In this document: one piece after another, positions 1-10,553 of the stretch
Layout: each line of letters starts with the position of its first letter
How positions within the stretch are numbered: the first letter of the stretch is position 1
Assembly: GCF_030247195.1 (NCBI RefSeq)
Contig: NC_080671.1
Location: 210,522,361-210,586,360, forward strand
Origin: Topomyia yanbarensis
Taxonomy: Eukaryota > Arthropoda > Insecta > Diptera > Culicidae
Length of the DNA stretch: 64,000 bases
Direction: 5' to 3'
Notes under the pieces: model-generated
Seen by the model: the letters and a program-made list of their open reading frames with translations, nothing else
The model's database searches: none
Told to the model about the DNA's origin: nothing
Made by a program: the position numbers and the translations under genes

Positions 1-659
1 AATAGATTCAAATTGAAGTTAAGCACCATATGTGCGTTATCCGTATAGATTGGGATCATAAAAAAATAAAAAGATGTTTATCGATGGCAAAGTTCATATC
101 TTTTGCTTTCAATTAGATATACATTTGCAAGAAGATAAAGAAATAAAATTTTCGTTGACTAGTATTTCCAAGACGCAAAATTAAAAAAAAATCCACTATC
201 CGCGATCTATACCTGCATCGACTTTGGATATTTTATAATTACATATCTAACTAAAAATCAAACTGCCGTGATTATAGAAGTATATTCGCTGTTCTCTTTT
301 ATTCCGTCGCACCGAAAAATCTTTTTTTCTTTCTTTTTGGGCATATGCTAGCGGGCTTAAACATTCTCGCTTTGATACGGGTGCAAAGTCAAAGAGTTTC
401 CGAGGTGTTATCCGAAGTTGAAAGCGCTCGGCTCCGGTGCTTCAGAAATTTTAAAGCACCCGGCACGAGTGTTTTCTGAAGCATCGAAGCACCGGGTCGA
501 AAATATAACACCGCCACCGACACAGGTGCTTCGTTTATCGTGTATCGGTGCTTCTCATCGAGCACTGGCTTGGGGTGCTCATTTCAATACACTCGGTTGC
601 GGTGTTAAAATGCAGCACGCGGTGCCGTGGCGTGTTTGGACATGCCTGTTTGCATTATT
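1..659. other. AT-rich unassigned flank
   Basis: No gene seen. From about 400 to 620 the composition becomes GC-richer, with repeated GTGCTTC/GAAGCACC words in both orientations, so a small hairpin-rich repeat is possible. The 83-codon open frame at 418-669 follows these words and has no recognisable domain. Confidence 0.4.
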
Positions 660-1095
660 GTGTTTTTGAATTTCTGGATTTATATATTTTGTTTTTTTTT
701 CTGAAATTTGAATTTTTGAACTTAAGAATTTTTCAATAACGGATTTTTATAAATTTTCGAGGTTTTTAATTTTAGACATTAGAATTTTTGAATGGTTGAA
801 TTTTTGAAATATTGAATTTTTGGTTATTGAAATTTCTAAAATTTTCATATTCTTGAATTTTTGAATCTTTGACTTTTTCAACTTTTAAATACTATTCATG
901 ATTTTTTCAATTTCTGAATATTTAGTATTTTGTTATCTTGAATTTTTAATTTATTGATCCTTTGAATTTTTGCATTTATATATTTTTTTTGTTGTATTTT
1001 TGTGTTTTTGCGTTAGTAAATTTTTGTGTTGTTGTTGCGTTGAATTGCAGAAGTTTTTAATTTTAGAATACAAGAATTTTTTAATTGCTGAATTC
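660..1095. repeat. Degenerate TTTGAATTTT low-complexity repeat, left part
   Basis: Runs of TGAATTTTTGAAT-like words with no fixed period and almost no C. The same texture resumes directly after the BEL element at 8890, so the retrotransposon landed inside one continuous repeat tract. No coding content. Confidence 0.8.
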
Positions 1096-1100
1096 TTGAT
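1096..1100. repeat. Target site duplication of BEL-1 (TTGAT), left copy
   Basis: TTGAT directly precedes the 5' LTR and recurs at 8885-8889 right after the 3' LTR. This fixes both element ends and shows that no rearrangement has happened since insertion. Confidence 0.95.
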
Positions 1101-1806
1101 TGTTTAGTAACTACAAGGATACACCCTATGCTACAACCCTGCATCATCTCATCATTTAACCACGGTCCCCACACTACCATGGGTTCAACAGCACAGCAGG
1201 TAGATTCTGCGCAAAGTGGATAATAGCAGGCTAATCCAGAGACAACTACAACCATACTCACATTAGGAAATGTGGTGGAGAGTCATCATCATCATCGTCG
1301 CGACGGTAGAGCGAGAGCAGTGATCACGATACCACTACTGATAAGGGTGATCACACTGATAGCAGCACATCGTGAGAAGAAGAGAGATCGGATCGCCAAA
1401 AACATCGCAGACCACATCGGAAGGTCTGCTGACCGACTATCAGCGAAGATCAAGTCAGTGTAGTACCAACCAGTAATCAGATCAGTTGATCAGTTGAGCA
1501 CGCGATCCGTTAAATTCATTAATTATGTACCTAGTTTAAATTAATTAAAATTATTATCGATCAGAAATATATGTAGTTTATTAAAGCTTGTGTTAATGGT
1601 ACATCGCGAGTGTTCTTTGGTCATTTGATGCCCGAAAACCCAATACCACAAGTGATCGTCGCCTGAGTACCCGCGGGCCGTCCGTTCCCGATTATCTTCA
1701 GCCAGCAGCAGCAATTTACCATCTTTAATCCGTGGTGAGTGCAGAAACAGTCCGGCAAAGGATTTTTAACCCCATCGGTGTTGGCCCGGGCCCATTGGAG
1801 CCAACA
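1101..1806 (+). repeat. 5' LTR of BEL-1
   Basis: 706 bp, TG...CA, matching 8179-8884 throughout by eye. It holds TCAGTTGATCAGTTG words near 1480-1495 that resemble an insect initiator (TCAGT), and an ATTAAA near 1579 that could be a poly(A) signal. I see no clear TATA box, so the start site is uncertain. The 63-codon frame at 1272-1463 recurs exactly in the other LTR and is not a separate gene. Confidence 0.93.
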
Positions 1807-1809
1807 TTT

Positions 1810-1827
1810 TGGTCCTTCGAACCGGAT
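1810..1827 (+). other. Primer binding site complementary to tRNA-Tyr 3' end
   Basis: TGGTCCTTCGAACCGGAT lies 3 nt after the 5' LTR. Its reverse complement ends AAGGACCA and matches the insect tRNA-Tyr acceptor end from memory, with one difference in the middle. The same site in the second BEL element (24413-24430) matches without that difference. Minus-strand DNA synthesis would be primed here. Confidence 0.75.
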
Positions 1828-2244
1828 CGTCGGACTGGCATCAAATTCCACGGACATTCCAAAAGGACCCATCGGCGCTACTCACGCGCCATTGTAGCTG
1901 TTGGCATTGTACTCGGACGCCATCGCGACCTACATGACGCTAGGAGTTGGCGTCATTATCACCCAGAACAATAGCGCAACCCAATCGACGCTAAGGATTC
2001 GCCATCTTTTCGGAACATCAAACCTTCGACTGGACATTCGCGCCAAAGGATTTTTCTCAGTTCCGCTAGTCAGTTAAAATAACTCAGGTGCATGTAATTG
2101 GACCGACCTACATGGCACATTATTCATACATCGGTTCCTGGATAACGAAAACCCTTTGCCGGAGCAGGAAAAATACCATCCACTAATTTCAACGAAATCG
2201 GCAATTACCAGAGAACGTAAAACGAAGAGGGAGCACAATATTCT

Positions 2245-2745
2245 GTTTCTCCAGGTTAGTGAAGAATAGTATATGCCAGCCGAAGCTGGGATCTCAGATA
2301 TTATACGTATTGATTATTGTTCATCCTCTTCGACTGTGCCATTTTACAATATTCCGGTTGGTGGTTGCATAAGCAACTGAGGCCGCTATTAAGTACCTAC
2401 CATCATATAAAATCATATTTTTGGAAAATCGCAATTTGAATTGATTCTTATTCTGTGCTGCTGGTAGTTTCTCCAGGTGAGCTACAGCAGTATATAGCCA
2501 GCCGTGGCCAAGGTCTATTTGATAGTACATCCTGGTTTTCTCCTCTTCTTATTCCTAACCCGGAGCGTTGTGAGACACTATTTGACGCCATATTAAGTCA
2601 CGCTGGTATACGGATACTAGTTTCGGATTTTCAATTTTTATTTGGATTTGGTGCGCAGTCTTTTCGTCCAGGTAAAATACAGAACAGTATATGCCTGGCG
2701 AAGCTAGGGCGTATTGCAGTATACTACACCGTTTCCCTCTCCTCT
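2245..2745 (+). repeat. Three diverged ~200-bp repeats in the BEL-1 leader
   Basis: Blocks starting with CCAGGT near 2251, 2473 and 2669 each continue into AGTATATGCC/AGTATATAGCC and a GGC(G)AAGCT-like segment. Spacing is about 222 and 196 bp. Weaker similarity runs between them (a CCTCTTC pyrimidine stretch, a TATTAAGT word). CAGGT(G/T/A)A in each resembles a 5' splice donor. The blocks lie between primer site and gag start, where packaging or translation signals would be expected; that role is inference. Confidence 0.55.
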
Positions 2746-2766
2746 CGTGTGTGACAAACTAACACT

Positions 2767-5700
2767 ATGGCTCCCGCTGCATCATCCGCTGCCAAGAAAG
2801 GGTCATCTCTAAAGCTGTTAACAACGAAGTTGAAGGACGTCCAATCATCATTCAACGATATCTGGCAGTTCGTAGAGAACTTCACGGAAGAGGCTACAAT
2901 CACCGAAGCGGAGATACGCCTGCAGAAACTCGACGAGCTGTGGGAAAGATTTGGTGACATTCTAGTTGAAATCAAATCTCACGATGACTATCCTGCCGAT
3001 GGGGACGGTTATGAAAAGGAACGAAAGGAGTTCAGCGACTACTACTATAGGGCGAAATCGTTTCTCTTGGATCGGGTCAAAGAGCGACAGGAGCATTCGA
3101 GTTTGGAACAGTCCCTCCCTGTCGGGGACACGACGATGCAGGGTACGTTGGATCACGTGCGGCTCCCGCAGATAAAGCTACAGTCTTTCAACGGGGACAT
3201 CGACGAGTGGCTGAGTTTCCGGGACCTTTTTACATCCTTAATCCATTGGAAGTCTGACTTACCGGAAGTGGAAAAGTTCCACTACCTCAAGGGGTGTCTG
3301 CAGGGCGAACCAAAGAGCCTAATTGACCCTTTGCAGACCACAAAGGCAAATTATCTAATTGCCTGGGACATGCTGTTGAAACGGTACAACAACAGCAAGC
3401 TGCTGAAAAAGCGACAGGTGGAGTCGCTGTTCAAGTTGCCCAGCCTTTCGAAGGAGTCCGCTTCAGAACTACACATTCTGTTGGAAGGTTTTGAGAGAGT
3501 CATCCAAACGCTTGATCAAACTGTGCAGCCTGGAGATTATAAGGACCTCCTGCTAATCAATCTTCTCACCGTGCGGCTGGATCCAGTAACCCGTAGAGGG
3601 TGGGAAGAATGTTCGGCTAGCAAGGAGACGGATACACTGAAGGATCTGACAGAGTTTCTGCATCGTCGAGTTCAGGTACTGGAGTCGATACCACCAAGAT
3701 CAATGGATAACAGGGGCATCCATCAGTCACAAGCGCCTTCGAAACAGAAGCCGCCTAATGTGAAAACCAGCTACAGCACAGCACAATCGTCTGGGGGACG
3801 CTGTGTGGCATGTGCGGCAAACCATCTGCTGTATCAGTGCGGTTCATTTCAGCGGATGTTGGTGGCGGAACGAGACGCATTACTTCGGACTCATTCACTC
3901 TGCCGAAACTGCTTCCGACAGGGTCACCAAGCAAGGGATTGTCAGTCCAAATTCTCGTGCCGCAATTGCAAGGGTCGGCATCATACCATGGTCTGCTTCA
4001 AACGCGAGAAAGATAGCAACGGCAAGGGATCAATCGTTGCAAATGATGGAACCTCTACTACTGCGAAGGAACCTCAAGCTTCTTCCATCCAAGGGGCTAA
4101 TCTTGCAGCTACCGACGTGTCAGCATCCAATCCAGCTCAGCAATTTTCGTCACAGGTGCTGTTGGCTACTGCGGTAATCGTTGTCGAGGATGATGATGGT
4201 AGACATATTCCAGCTCGTGCTCTGTTGGACTCGGGATCAGAGAGTAATTTTATTACGGAGCGGTTGAGTCAACGATTGAAAGTTAAACGGCAGAGAGTAG
4301 ATATTTCGGTGCTCGGAATCGGCCAGGCCGGCACTAAGGTCAAGCAGCGGATTTTAACAACGATTCGGTCACGAGTTTCCGATTTTTCACGAGAAATGAG
4401 CTTTCTCGTATTGCCAAAGGTAACTGTAAATCTACCTACGGCTACGATCAACGCAACAGGATGGGCAATTCCAAATGGCGTTCAATTGGCCGATCCGTCA
4501 TTCTATGTTTCCAAGGGTGTGGACATAGTACTCGGCATTGAAGCCTTTTTCGACTTCTTCATAACTGGTCAGAAAATTTCACTTGGTGAGCAAATGCCAG
4601 CTATAAACGAGTCGGTGTTTGGATGGGTGGTGTGCGGTGGTCTGTCAGTTCCCAATCAATCGCTACAGATCAACTGCAATTTATCTATGTCGGATAGCCT
4701 GGATGCGCTACTGGCACGATTTTGGGACTGTGAAGAAATAGAATCGGTGGTAAACTATTCTCCGGAGGAAGTGCGCTGTGAGGCATTATTCGCACAAACG
4801 GTCCAACGTGGAACAGATGGACGGTATACTGTTTCTCTACCGAAGGACGAAGAAATTCTTGCACGGATGGGCGATTCAAGGGACATCGCATTCCGACGGC
4901 TCCTGGGAACGGAGCGCAGGTTAGCAAGGAACGCTGACTTGAAGGAACAGTACGTTTCGTTTATGGACGAGTATTGTCGTTTGGGACACATGAAAAGGGT
5001 CGAGATTAATCCGCACGATACAATCAAGCGTTGCTATCTACCACATCATCCGGTGGTTAAGGAGGCAAGCACGACCACAAAGGTTCGAGTGGTCTTTGAC
5101 GCATCTTGCAAAACTTCGTCGGGCATCTCGTTGAACGATGTACTACTGGTGGGGCCGGTGATTCAGGAGGATTTACGGTCGATAATCATGAGATGCAGAA
5201 CCAAGCAAATCATGATTGTAGCCGACGTCGAAAAAATGTTTCGGCAAATAGATGTCAAACAGGAGGAGAGACCACTGCAATGTATTCTTTGGCGCCCATC
5301 GCCTGCGGATGATGTAGCAACGTACGAACTTAATACGGTAACCTACGGTACCAAACCAGCACCGTTCCTAGCAACGCGCACACTAAAGCAACTAGCGTTA
5401 GATGAAGAAATTCGATTTCCGTTGGCAGCCCAGGCAGCTATCAAGGACACGTACATGGATGACGTGTTAACAGGATCGGACAACGTTGAAGAAGCGATCA
5501 AGCTACGAATTCAATTAGATGAGATGATGTCCAGCGGGGGATTTCGTCTCAGGAAATGGGCTTCCAACGCAGCTCCAGTTTTGGATGGAATCGCTGAAGA
5601 AACCTTAGCGATACGCGATGCTGATGAGATCCACTTGGACCCAGACCCCTCAGTGAAAACCTTGGGACTTACATGGTTGCCAAATACCGATGTTTTCAGG

Positions 5701-8085
5701 TTCCAGTTCAATATTCCGACGCCTGATACTGTGGATGGCTTCTCCAAACGTCGTATTCTTTCGATAATAGCCACACTGTTTGACCCATTGGGACTCATAG
5801 GAGCCACCATCACAACCGCCAAGCTGTTCATGCAGCTTTTATGGACGCTGAGAGACGAGGATGGCAACAGGTTAGACTGGGATCAACCTATACCACCAAC
5901 GGTGGGTGAGAATTGGCGAAAGTTCCGCCTCCAGTTACCGTTATTGAACGAGATACGAATTAACCGAAGTGTGATTCTACCTAGTGCGGTGGCAATAGAG
6001 TTACACTGCTTCTCGGATGCTTCTGAGAAGGCATATGGAGCGTGCATTTACATTCGGAGCCAAGATGCAGAAGGGAAGGTGGCGGTTCGTCTGTTAGCAT
6101 CCAAATCGAGGGTTGCCCCTTTAAAATGCCAAACGATACCGAGACTTGAGCTTTGTGGAGCGCTCATAGCTGCTCAATTGTATGAGAAGGTACAGAAGTC
6201 TGTTCGAATCAACTCTCCCGTTTTCTTCTGGACAGATTCCACTTGTGTGTTGCGGTGGATTAAAGCGGTACCATCTACGTGGATCACGTTTATTGCCAAC
6301 AGGGTGGCGAAAATACAAAACCTAACGGAACATGGGGAATGGCGTCATGTTCCCGGAATACATAATCCTGCTGATTTGATCTCCAGGGGAATTTCCCCAC
6401 AAGATATTATAAATAACGAATCCTGGTGGAATGGTCCATCCTGGTTGGCAGAAGCTCGTGATCAGTGGCCCCAGTATCCTGGCGATTTGAATAGCGAGGA
6501 GGAAGAAGAGGAAAGGCGTCGTACGGTGATTGCAGCTCCAGCTTCATCAGTGACAGAATTCAACGATTGGTATATCGGTAAATTTTCGTCATATTCGGAA
6601 ATGGTACGACGGACAGCAATTTGGTTGCGACTAATGAAGTTACTGCGCACGCCGAAGGAAGACCGTCAATCAGGGTTTCTCACTAGTATCGAGCTACGGG
6701 AAGCAGAATGTGTTTTAGTTCGCCGTGTGCAGTTAGAGGCTTTCTCCAAGGAGTGGAAGGCACTATCAAAGGGCGAGCCGGTACCAGGTCAATCACCGTT
6801 ACGGTGGTACAATCCAATCATCGCCGAAGATCGTCTCATCAGGTTGGGTGGAAGATTAAGGCACTCCAAGGAATCAGAAGAGACTAAACACCCCATGGCA
6901 CTCCCAGCTCGCCATCGCTTCACTCGCATGTTGCTGCAACACTATCATGAGCGGTTACTTCATGCTGGACCTCAACTGCTTTTGAGCGTCGTTAAACTCC
7001 GCTTCTGGCCTTTGCGTGGGAGAGATATGGCAAGGCAGATAGTGCACAAGTGCCAGAGATGCTTTAGATCGAAACCTACACCCGTGAAGCAGTTCATGGG
7101 AGAACTACCAGAGGCTCGGGTGACAGTCTCTCGCCCATTCTCAAAAACGGGGGTAGACTACTTTGGACCAATTTATTTAAGACCTGTTCCCAGGCGAGCG
7201 GCGGTGAAGGCGTACGTCGCAATTTTCATCTGTCTATGCACAAAGGCAGTGCACATGGAGCTCGTTTCGGACCTCTCTACCGACCGGTTCCTGCAAGCAC
7301 TTCGTAGGTTTGTGGCAAGGAGGGGTAGATGCACCGACCTTTATTCCGACAATGGTACCAATTTTGTCGGAGCACGAAACAAACTGCTGGAGTTCTTGGA
7401 GTTACAAAATAGCAAGCAACACCGGGACAAGGTGTCCAAGTTCTGTGCGGACGAAGGCATGCGGTGGCATTTCAGCCCTCCAAGTGCCCCGCATTTCGGA
7501 GGACTGTGGGAAGCAGCAGTCCGTTCGGCCAAACATCATATTCTGCGAGTCCTTGGAAATAATCCAGTCACGCCGGAGGATATGAACACGTTGCTGATTC
7601 AGGTGGAAGGATGCTTGAATTCCAGACCAATTACAGCTCTTTCTACTGACCCAAACGATCTGGAACCATTGACACCGGCACATTTTTTGGTAGGAACGTC
7701 ATTACAGTCCATTCCTGAACCCGAATACGAAGACATCCAAACAAACCGTCTGAACCGATGGCAGCTGATGCAGCGAAACCTTCAAGATTTCTGGACGAGA
7801 TGGCGAAGGGAGTATTTGTCTCAGCTCCAATCTCGAATAAAACGTTGGCGCCCGCCGATACAAGTGGAAGTGGGAAAGCTTGTTATCATACAGGACGATA
7901 ATCAACCTCCCCTACGCTGGAAGATGGGAAGAATACACGCCATTCATCCTGGAGACGACGGGGTCGTGCGGGTGGTGACACTAAAAACAGCCACCGGCAT
8001 GCTGACTCGACCAGTTGAGAAAATATGCATCTTACCTGCAGCAGAATTCGTCGACGATGCTGAGTCAGGTGATCATCAAGATTAG
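2767..8085 (+). CDS. BEL/Pao Gag-Pol polyprotein (BEL-1)
   Basis: A 1772-residue polyprotein that would copy and integrate the element. In order: a Gag domain of the DUF1759 type (about residues 125-300); cysteine/histidine knuckles (about 345-415, C-x2-C and CRNCFRQGHQARDC-type); an aspartic protease with DSGSESNF near residue 488; reverse transcriptase with the first catalytic Asp near 820 and YMDD at 896-899; RNase H from about 1079 (CFSDAS, then TDST); integrase with an HHCC-type zinc motif near 1390-1425 and catalytic Asp 1464, Asp 1528 and Glu 1582. All named catalytic residues are present. The start at 2767 has a purine-poor context but G at +4, and no upstream in-frame ATG extends a Gag-like sequence. 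No stop or frameshift is seen. Confidence 0.93.
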   Translation: MAPAASSAAKKGSSLKLLTTKLKDVQSSFNDIWQFVENFTEEATITEAEIRLQKLDELWERFGDILVEIKSHDDYPADGDGYEKERKEFSDYYYRAKSFLLDRVKERQEHSSLEQSLPVGDTTMQGTLDHVRLPQIKLQSFNGDIDEWLSFRDLFTSLIHWKSDLPEVEKFHYLKGCLQGEPKSLIDPLQTTKANYLIAWDMLLKRYNNSKLLKKRQVESLFKLPSLSKESASELHILLEGFERVIQTLDQTVQPGDYKDLLLINLLTVRLDPVTRRGWEECSASKETDTLKDLTEFLHRRVQVLESIPPRSMDNRGIHQSQAPSKQKPPNVKTSYSTAQSSGGRCVACAANHLLYQCGSFQRMLVAERDALLRTHSLCRNCFRQGHQARDCQSKFSCRNCKGRHHTMVCFKREKDSNGKGSIVANDGTSTTAKEPQASSIQGANLAATDVSASNPAQQFSSQVLLATAVIVVEDDDGRHIPARALLDSGSESNFITERLSQRLKVKRQRVDISVLGIGQAGTKVKQRILTTIRSRVSDFSREMSFLVLPKVTVNLPTATINATGWAIPNGVQLADPSFYVSKGVDIVLGIEAFFDFFITGQKISLGEQMPAINESVFGWVVCGGLSVPNQSLQINCNLSMSDSLDALLARFWDCEEIESVVNYSPEEVRCEALFAQTVQRGTDGRYTVSLPKDEEILARMGDSRDIAFRRLLGTERRLARNADLKEQYVSFMDEYCRLGHMKRVEINPHDTIKRCYLPHHPVVKEASTTTKVRVVFDASCKTSSGISLNDVLLVGPVIQEDLRSIIMRCRTKQIMIVADVEKMFRQIDVKQEERPLQCILWRPSPADDVATYELNTVTYGTKPAPFLATRTLKQLALDEEIRFPLAAQAAIKDTYMDDVLTGSDNVEEAIKLRIQLDEMMSSGGFRLRKWASNAAPVLDGIAEETLAIRDADEIHLDPDPSVKTLGLTWLPNTDVFRFQFNIPTPDTVDGFSKRRILSIIATLFDPLGLIGATITTAKLFMQLLWTLRDEDGNRLDWDQPIPPTVGENWRKFRLQLPLLNEIRINRSVILPSAVAIELHCFSDASEKAYGACIYIRSQDAEGKVAVRLLASKSRVAPLKCQTIPRLELCGALIAAQLYEKVQKSVRINSPVFFWTDSTCVLRWIKAVPSTWITFIANRVAKIQNLTEHGEWRHVPGIHNPADLISRGISPQDIINNESWWNGPSWLAEARDQWPQYPGDLNSEEEEEERRRTVIAAPASSVTEFNDWYIGKFSSYSEMVRRTAIWLRLMKLLRTPKEDRQSGFLTSIELREAECVLVRRVQLEAFSKEWKALSKGEPVPGQSPLRWYNPIIAEDRLIRLGGRLRHSKESEETKHPMALPARHRFTRMLLQHYHERLLHAGPQLLLSVVKLRFWPLRGRDMARQIVHKCQRCFRSKPTPVKQFMGELPEARVTVSRPFSKTGVDYFGPIYLRPVPRRAAVKAYVAIFICLCTKAVHMELVSDLSTDRFLQALRRFVARRGRCTDLYSDNGTNFVGARNKLLEFLELQNSKQHRDKVSKFCADEGMRWHFSPPSAPHFGGLWEAAVRSAKHHILRVLGNNPVTPEDMNTLLIQVEGCLNSRPITALSTDPNDLEPLTPAHFLVGTSLQSIPEPEYEDIQTNRLNRWQLMQRNLQDFWTRWRREYLSQLQSRIKRWRPPIQVEVGKLVIIQDDNQPPLRWKMGRIHAIHPGDDGVVRVVTLKTATGMLTRPVEKICILPAAEFVDDAESGDHQD

Positions 8086-8165
8086 GGAAAGCTTCATCCT
8101 CCCCATCCCCTCCCACGTCGAAGAGGAGCCTTTTCTTTCTTTCTTTCAGAAATGCAGCGATTTCA

Positions 8166-8178
8166 GGGTGGGTGAGGA
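8166..8178 (+). other. Polypurine tract of BEL-1
   Basis: A GGGTGGGTGAGGA stretch abuts the TG of the 3' LTR, the expected position of the plus-strand primer. BEL-2 has a similar GGGGAGGA at the same place. Confidence 0.7.
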
Positions 8179-8884
8179 TGTTTAGTAACTACAAGGATAC
8201 ACCCTATGCTACAACCCTGCATCATCTCATCATTTAACCACGGTCCCCACACTACCATGGGTTCAACAGCACAGCAGGTAGATTCTGCGCAAAGTGGATA
8301 ATAGCAGGCTAATCCAGAGACAACTACAACCATACTCACATTAGGAAATGTGGTGGAGAGTCATCATCATCATCGTCGCGACGGTAGAGCGAGAGCAGTG
8401 ATCACGATACCACTACTGATAAGGGTGATCACACTGATAGCAGCACATCGTGAGAAGAAGAGAGATCGGATCGCCAAAAACATCGCAGACCACATCGGAA
8501 GGTCTGCTGACCGACTATCAGCGAAGATCAAGTCAGTGTAGTACCAACCAGTAATCAGATCAGTTGATCAGTTGAGCACGCGATCCGTTAAATTCATTAA
8601 TTATGTACCTAGTTTAAATTAATTAAAATTATTATCGATCAGAAATATATGTAGTTTATTAAAGCTTGTGTTAATGGTACATCGCGAGTGTTCTTTGGTC
8701 ATTTGATGCCCGAAAACCCAATACCACAAGTGATCGTCGCCTGAGTACCCGCGGGCCGTCCGTTCCCGATTATCTTCAGCCAGCAGCAGCAATTTACCAT
8801 CTTTAATCCGTGGTGAGTGCAGAAACAGTCCGGCAAAGGATTTTTAACCCCATCGGTGTTGGCCCGGGCCCATTGGAGCCAACA
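8179..8884 (+). repeat. 3' LTR of BEL-1
   Basis: Same length and sequence as the 5' LTR by eye. It begins 93 bp after the gag-pol stop and is followed by the TTGAT target duplication (8885-8889). Confidence 0.93.
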
Positions 8885-8889
8885 TTGAT

Positions 8890-9837
8890 ATTTTTTAATA
8901 TTTGAATGTTTGAATTTGAATTTCTGATTCACAGAATTTTTGAATTCTTTGCTCTTCGAATTTTGGAATTTTTAATAATTGAATATTGGAGTTATTGAAT
9001 TTTTGAAACCAGAATTTTCAAATTTTTGCATGTTTTAATCATTGATTTTTCGAGTTTTTGAATTTCTGAACCTTTGAATTACCGGATCTTTGAATTTTTA
9101 TTTCTTTTTCAATTTTTGAATTTAAAAATCTTCGAATTCTTGAATTTTCGAATATTCGAATTTCTGAATTTTTGATGTCTTCAATTTTTGATCTTTTGAA
9201 TTTGAGAATTGTGTGCTAAAAGGGCTTTACATTTTTTTTGTATTTTTAGTGCTTTTGAATTTTAGTAATTCTGTATTTTTGATTTTTTCTTTTTGTATTT
9301 GTATTTTTATTGTGGTTGTATTAATTTGATTTGGAATTTTTGCATCTTTGTATTTTAGAACTATTGAATTTGTAATACTTGAATTGCATTACATGAATTT
9401 TTGTATCATTATGTTTCTGAATTTTTGGGTCTTACTTTTTGAACATTTCGATTTTTGAAGTTTATAATTTTTAACATTTGAATTCTTCAACTTTCCTGAA
9501 TTTTTGAAGATTTGATTTTTCATTTTTAGACTTTTTTAATTATAACATTGTTTAATTTTGGAATCGAATTTTTTTAATTTTTTGTGGATGTTTGTTGTTG
9601 TTATTGGAATTCTCTAATCTCAAAATTTTTAAATTTTTGATTACAGATATCTTGAATTTTAGATATTTTTAGCAAGCAATTTATATATTTTTGTTACTTC
9701 TGTCATTTATTTTCAAAAAACTATAAATTTTTCGCTCTCAACGTCTTGTATTTCTGATTTTTATAATTTACATAATTTATCCTGTTTTAGAATTTCTTTC
9801 AGTTTTTGAATTTACAAATTATTGAATTTATCATTCC
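8890..9837. repeat. Degenerate TTTGAATTTT low-complexity repeat, right part
   Basis: Continuation of the 660-1095 tract on the other side of BEL-1. TGAATTTT and TTTTTGAA words repeat irregularly for nearly 1 kb. No open frame or domain. Confidence 0.8.
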
Positions 9838-10069
9838 TCAGTTGTGCTTAATAACACTAGTAACAGTGACGTAGTGCTCTGCCAGTGATGTTATGCAGCA
9901 AAGCTAGCGTTGTGTGGCTGGACCACATAGTCGCAGCGAAGGATACCAAGCTGCACAAAGCCGCTGACGGTCCACCTGAAGAGGTGTTAACAAACCCGCC
10001 GGCGGATGTGCAAACCCACCTGTGATTCACTTATTTGTCTGGTTTACTCCACAGTTTATAGAGAACATT

Positions 10070-10187
10070 TGCGCAAAGAGTGAAGACAAAAAAGACTACC
10101 TATCGTGCACAATTGGAATCCGTCTTTGTAGCAATTTTGCTCGATAAGTGGACTTTTTTGGCTTCACTCTCTGCACACTCTTTGCGC
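10070..10187. mobile_element. Palindromic MITE, GCGCAAAGAGTG ends
   Basis: GCGCAAAGAGTGAAG... on the left faces ...CACACTCTTTGCGC on the right. The arms of ~45 bp differ by a short indel. No coding capacity; nested in the 9838-10938 element. Confidence 0.65.
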
Positions 10188-10194
10188 CCCTTTA

Positions 10195-10344
10195 TACCCA
10201 CTAAGATCCAAAAAATTGTTGCAAAACCGTTCAACACGGGTCCAACGATGGACGTTTGTTGAACGGTTATTTGGACGTTGTACAAATTGGTCCAACGAAC
10301 GTCCTTTATTGGACGATTTTGAAACCAACCGTTCTTAGAGGGTA
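10195..10344. mobile_element. Palindromic MITE, TACCC.CTAAGA ends
   Basis: Left TACCCACTAAGA and right CTTAGAGGGTA are inverted, with further GGTCCAACGA/TTGGACG words inside in both orientations. TA at both tips suggests TA target choice. Confidence 0.55.
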
Positions 10345-10369
10345 CTAACGCCTTCGGTTTACTCAAATA

Positions 10370-10553
10370 TACTTAGTCAAACCGATTCCGAAACCGGTTC
10401 GGTATCTTGAATGAATTCAATAAGGATTTCGACTTAGCTCAAATGCAATAACCTATTCTGACTCAGTAGGTTTCGGAATCGGTTGTTGCCTTTCAACTGG
10501 ATTCCATATTGAATTCATTCAGGATTCCGAATCAAATTGCGTTTGACCAGGTA
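10370..10553. mobile_element. Palindromic MITE, TACY..GTCAAAC ends
   Basis: TACTTAGTCAAACCGATTCC on the left and its inverse near TTTGACCAGGTA on the right form nearly full-length arms. Same family as the copy at 11485-11658 (shared ACCGGTTCGG, AATGCAATAACC and GAATTCATTCAGGATTCCGA-like words). Confidence 0.75.

Larger units (their letters stand above)
1101..8884 (+). mobile_element. Full-length BEL/Pao LTR retrotransposon (BEL-1)
   Basis: Seen: two 706-bp direct repeats (1101-1806 and 8179-8884), each starting TGTTTAG and ending CCAACA. They are flanked by the 5-bp target duplication TTGAT (1096-1100 and 8885-8889). Between them lie a tRNA-complementary primer site, a ~940-bp leader, one 1772-codon gag-pol ORF and a purine tract next to the 3' LTR. 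No envelope-like ORF follows pol. Known: 4-6 bp target duplications and a fused gag-pol with integrase last are typical of BEL/Pao. The LTRs matched wherever I compared them and the ORF has no lesion, so I infer a young, possibly still mobile copy. Confidence 0.95.

Noticed and set aside
1272..1463. 63-codon frame repeated at 8350-8541 as a duplicated gene
   Set aside because: Both copies lie in the LTRs of BEL-1 at the same position; duplication is due to the LTR pair.
7886..8116. Antisense frames within BEL-1 pol
   Set aside because: Shadows of the gag-pol frame; no motif on the minus strand.
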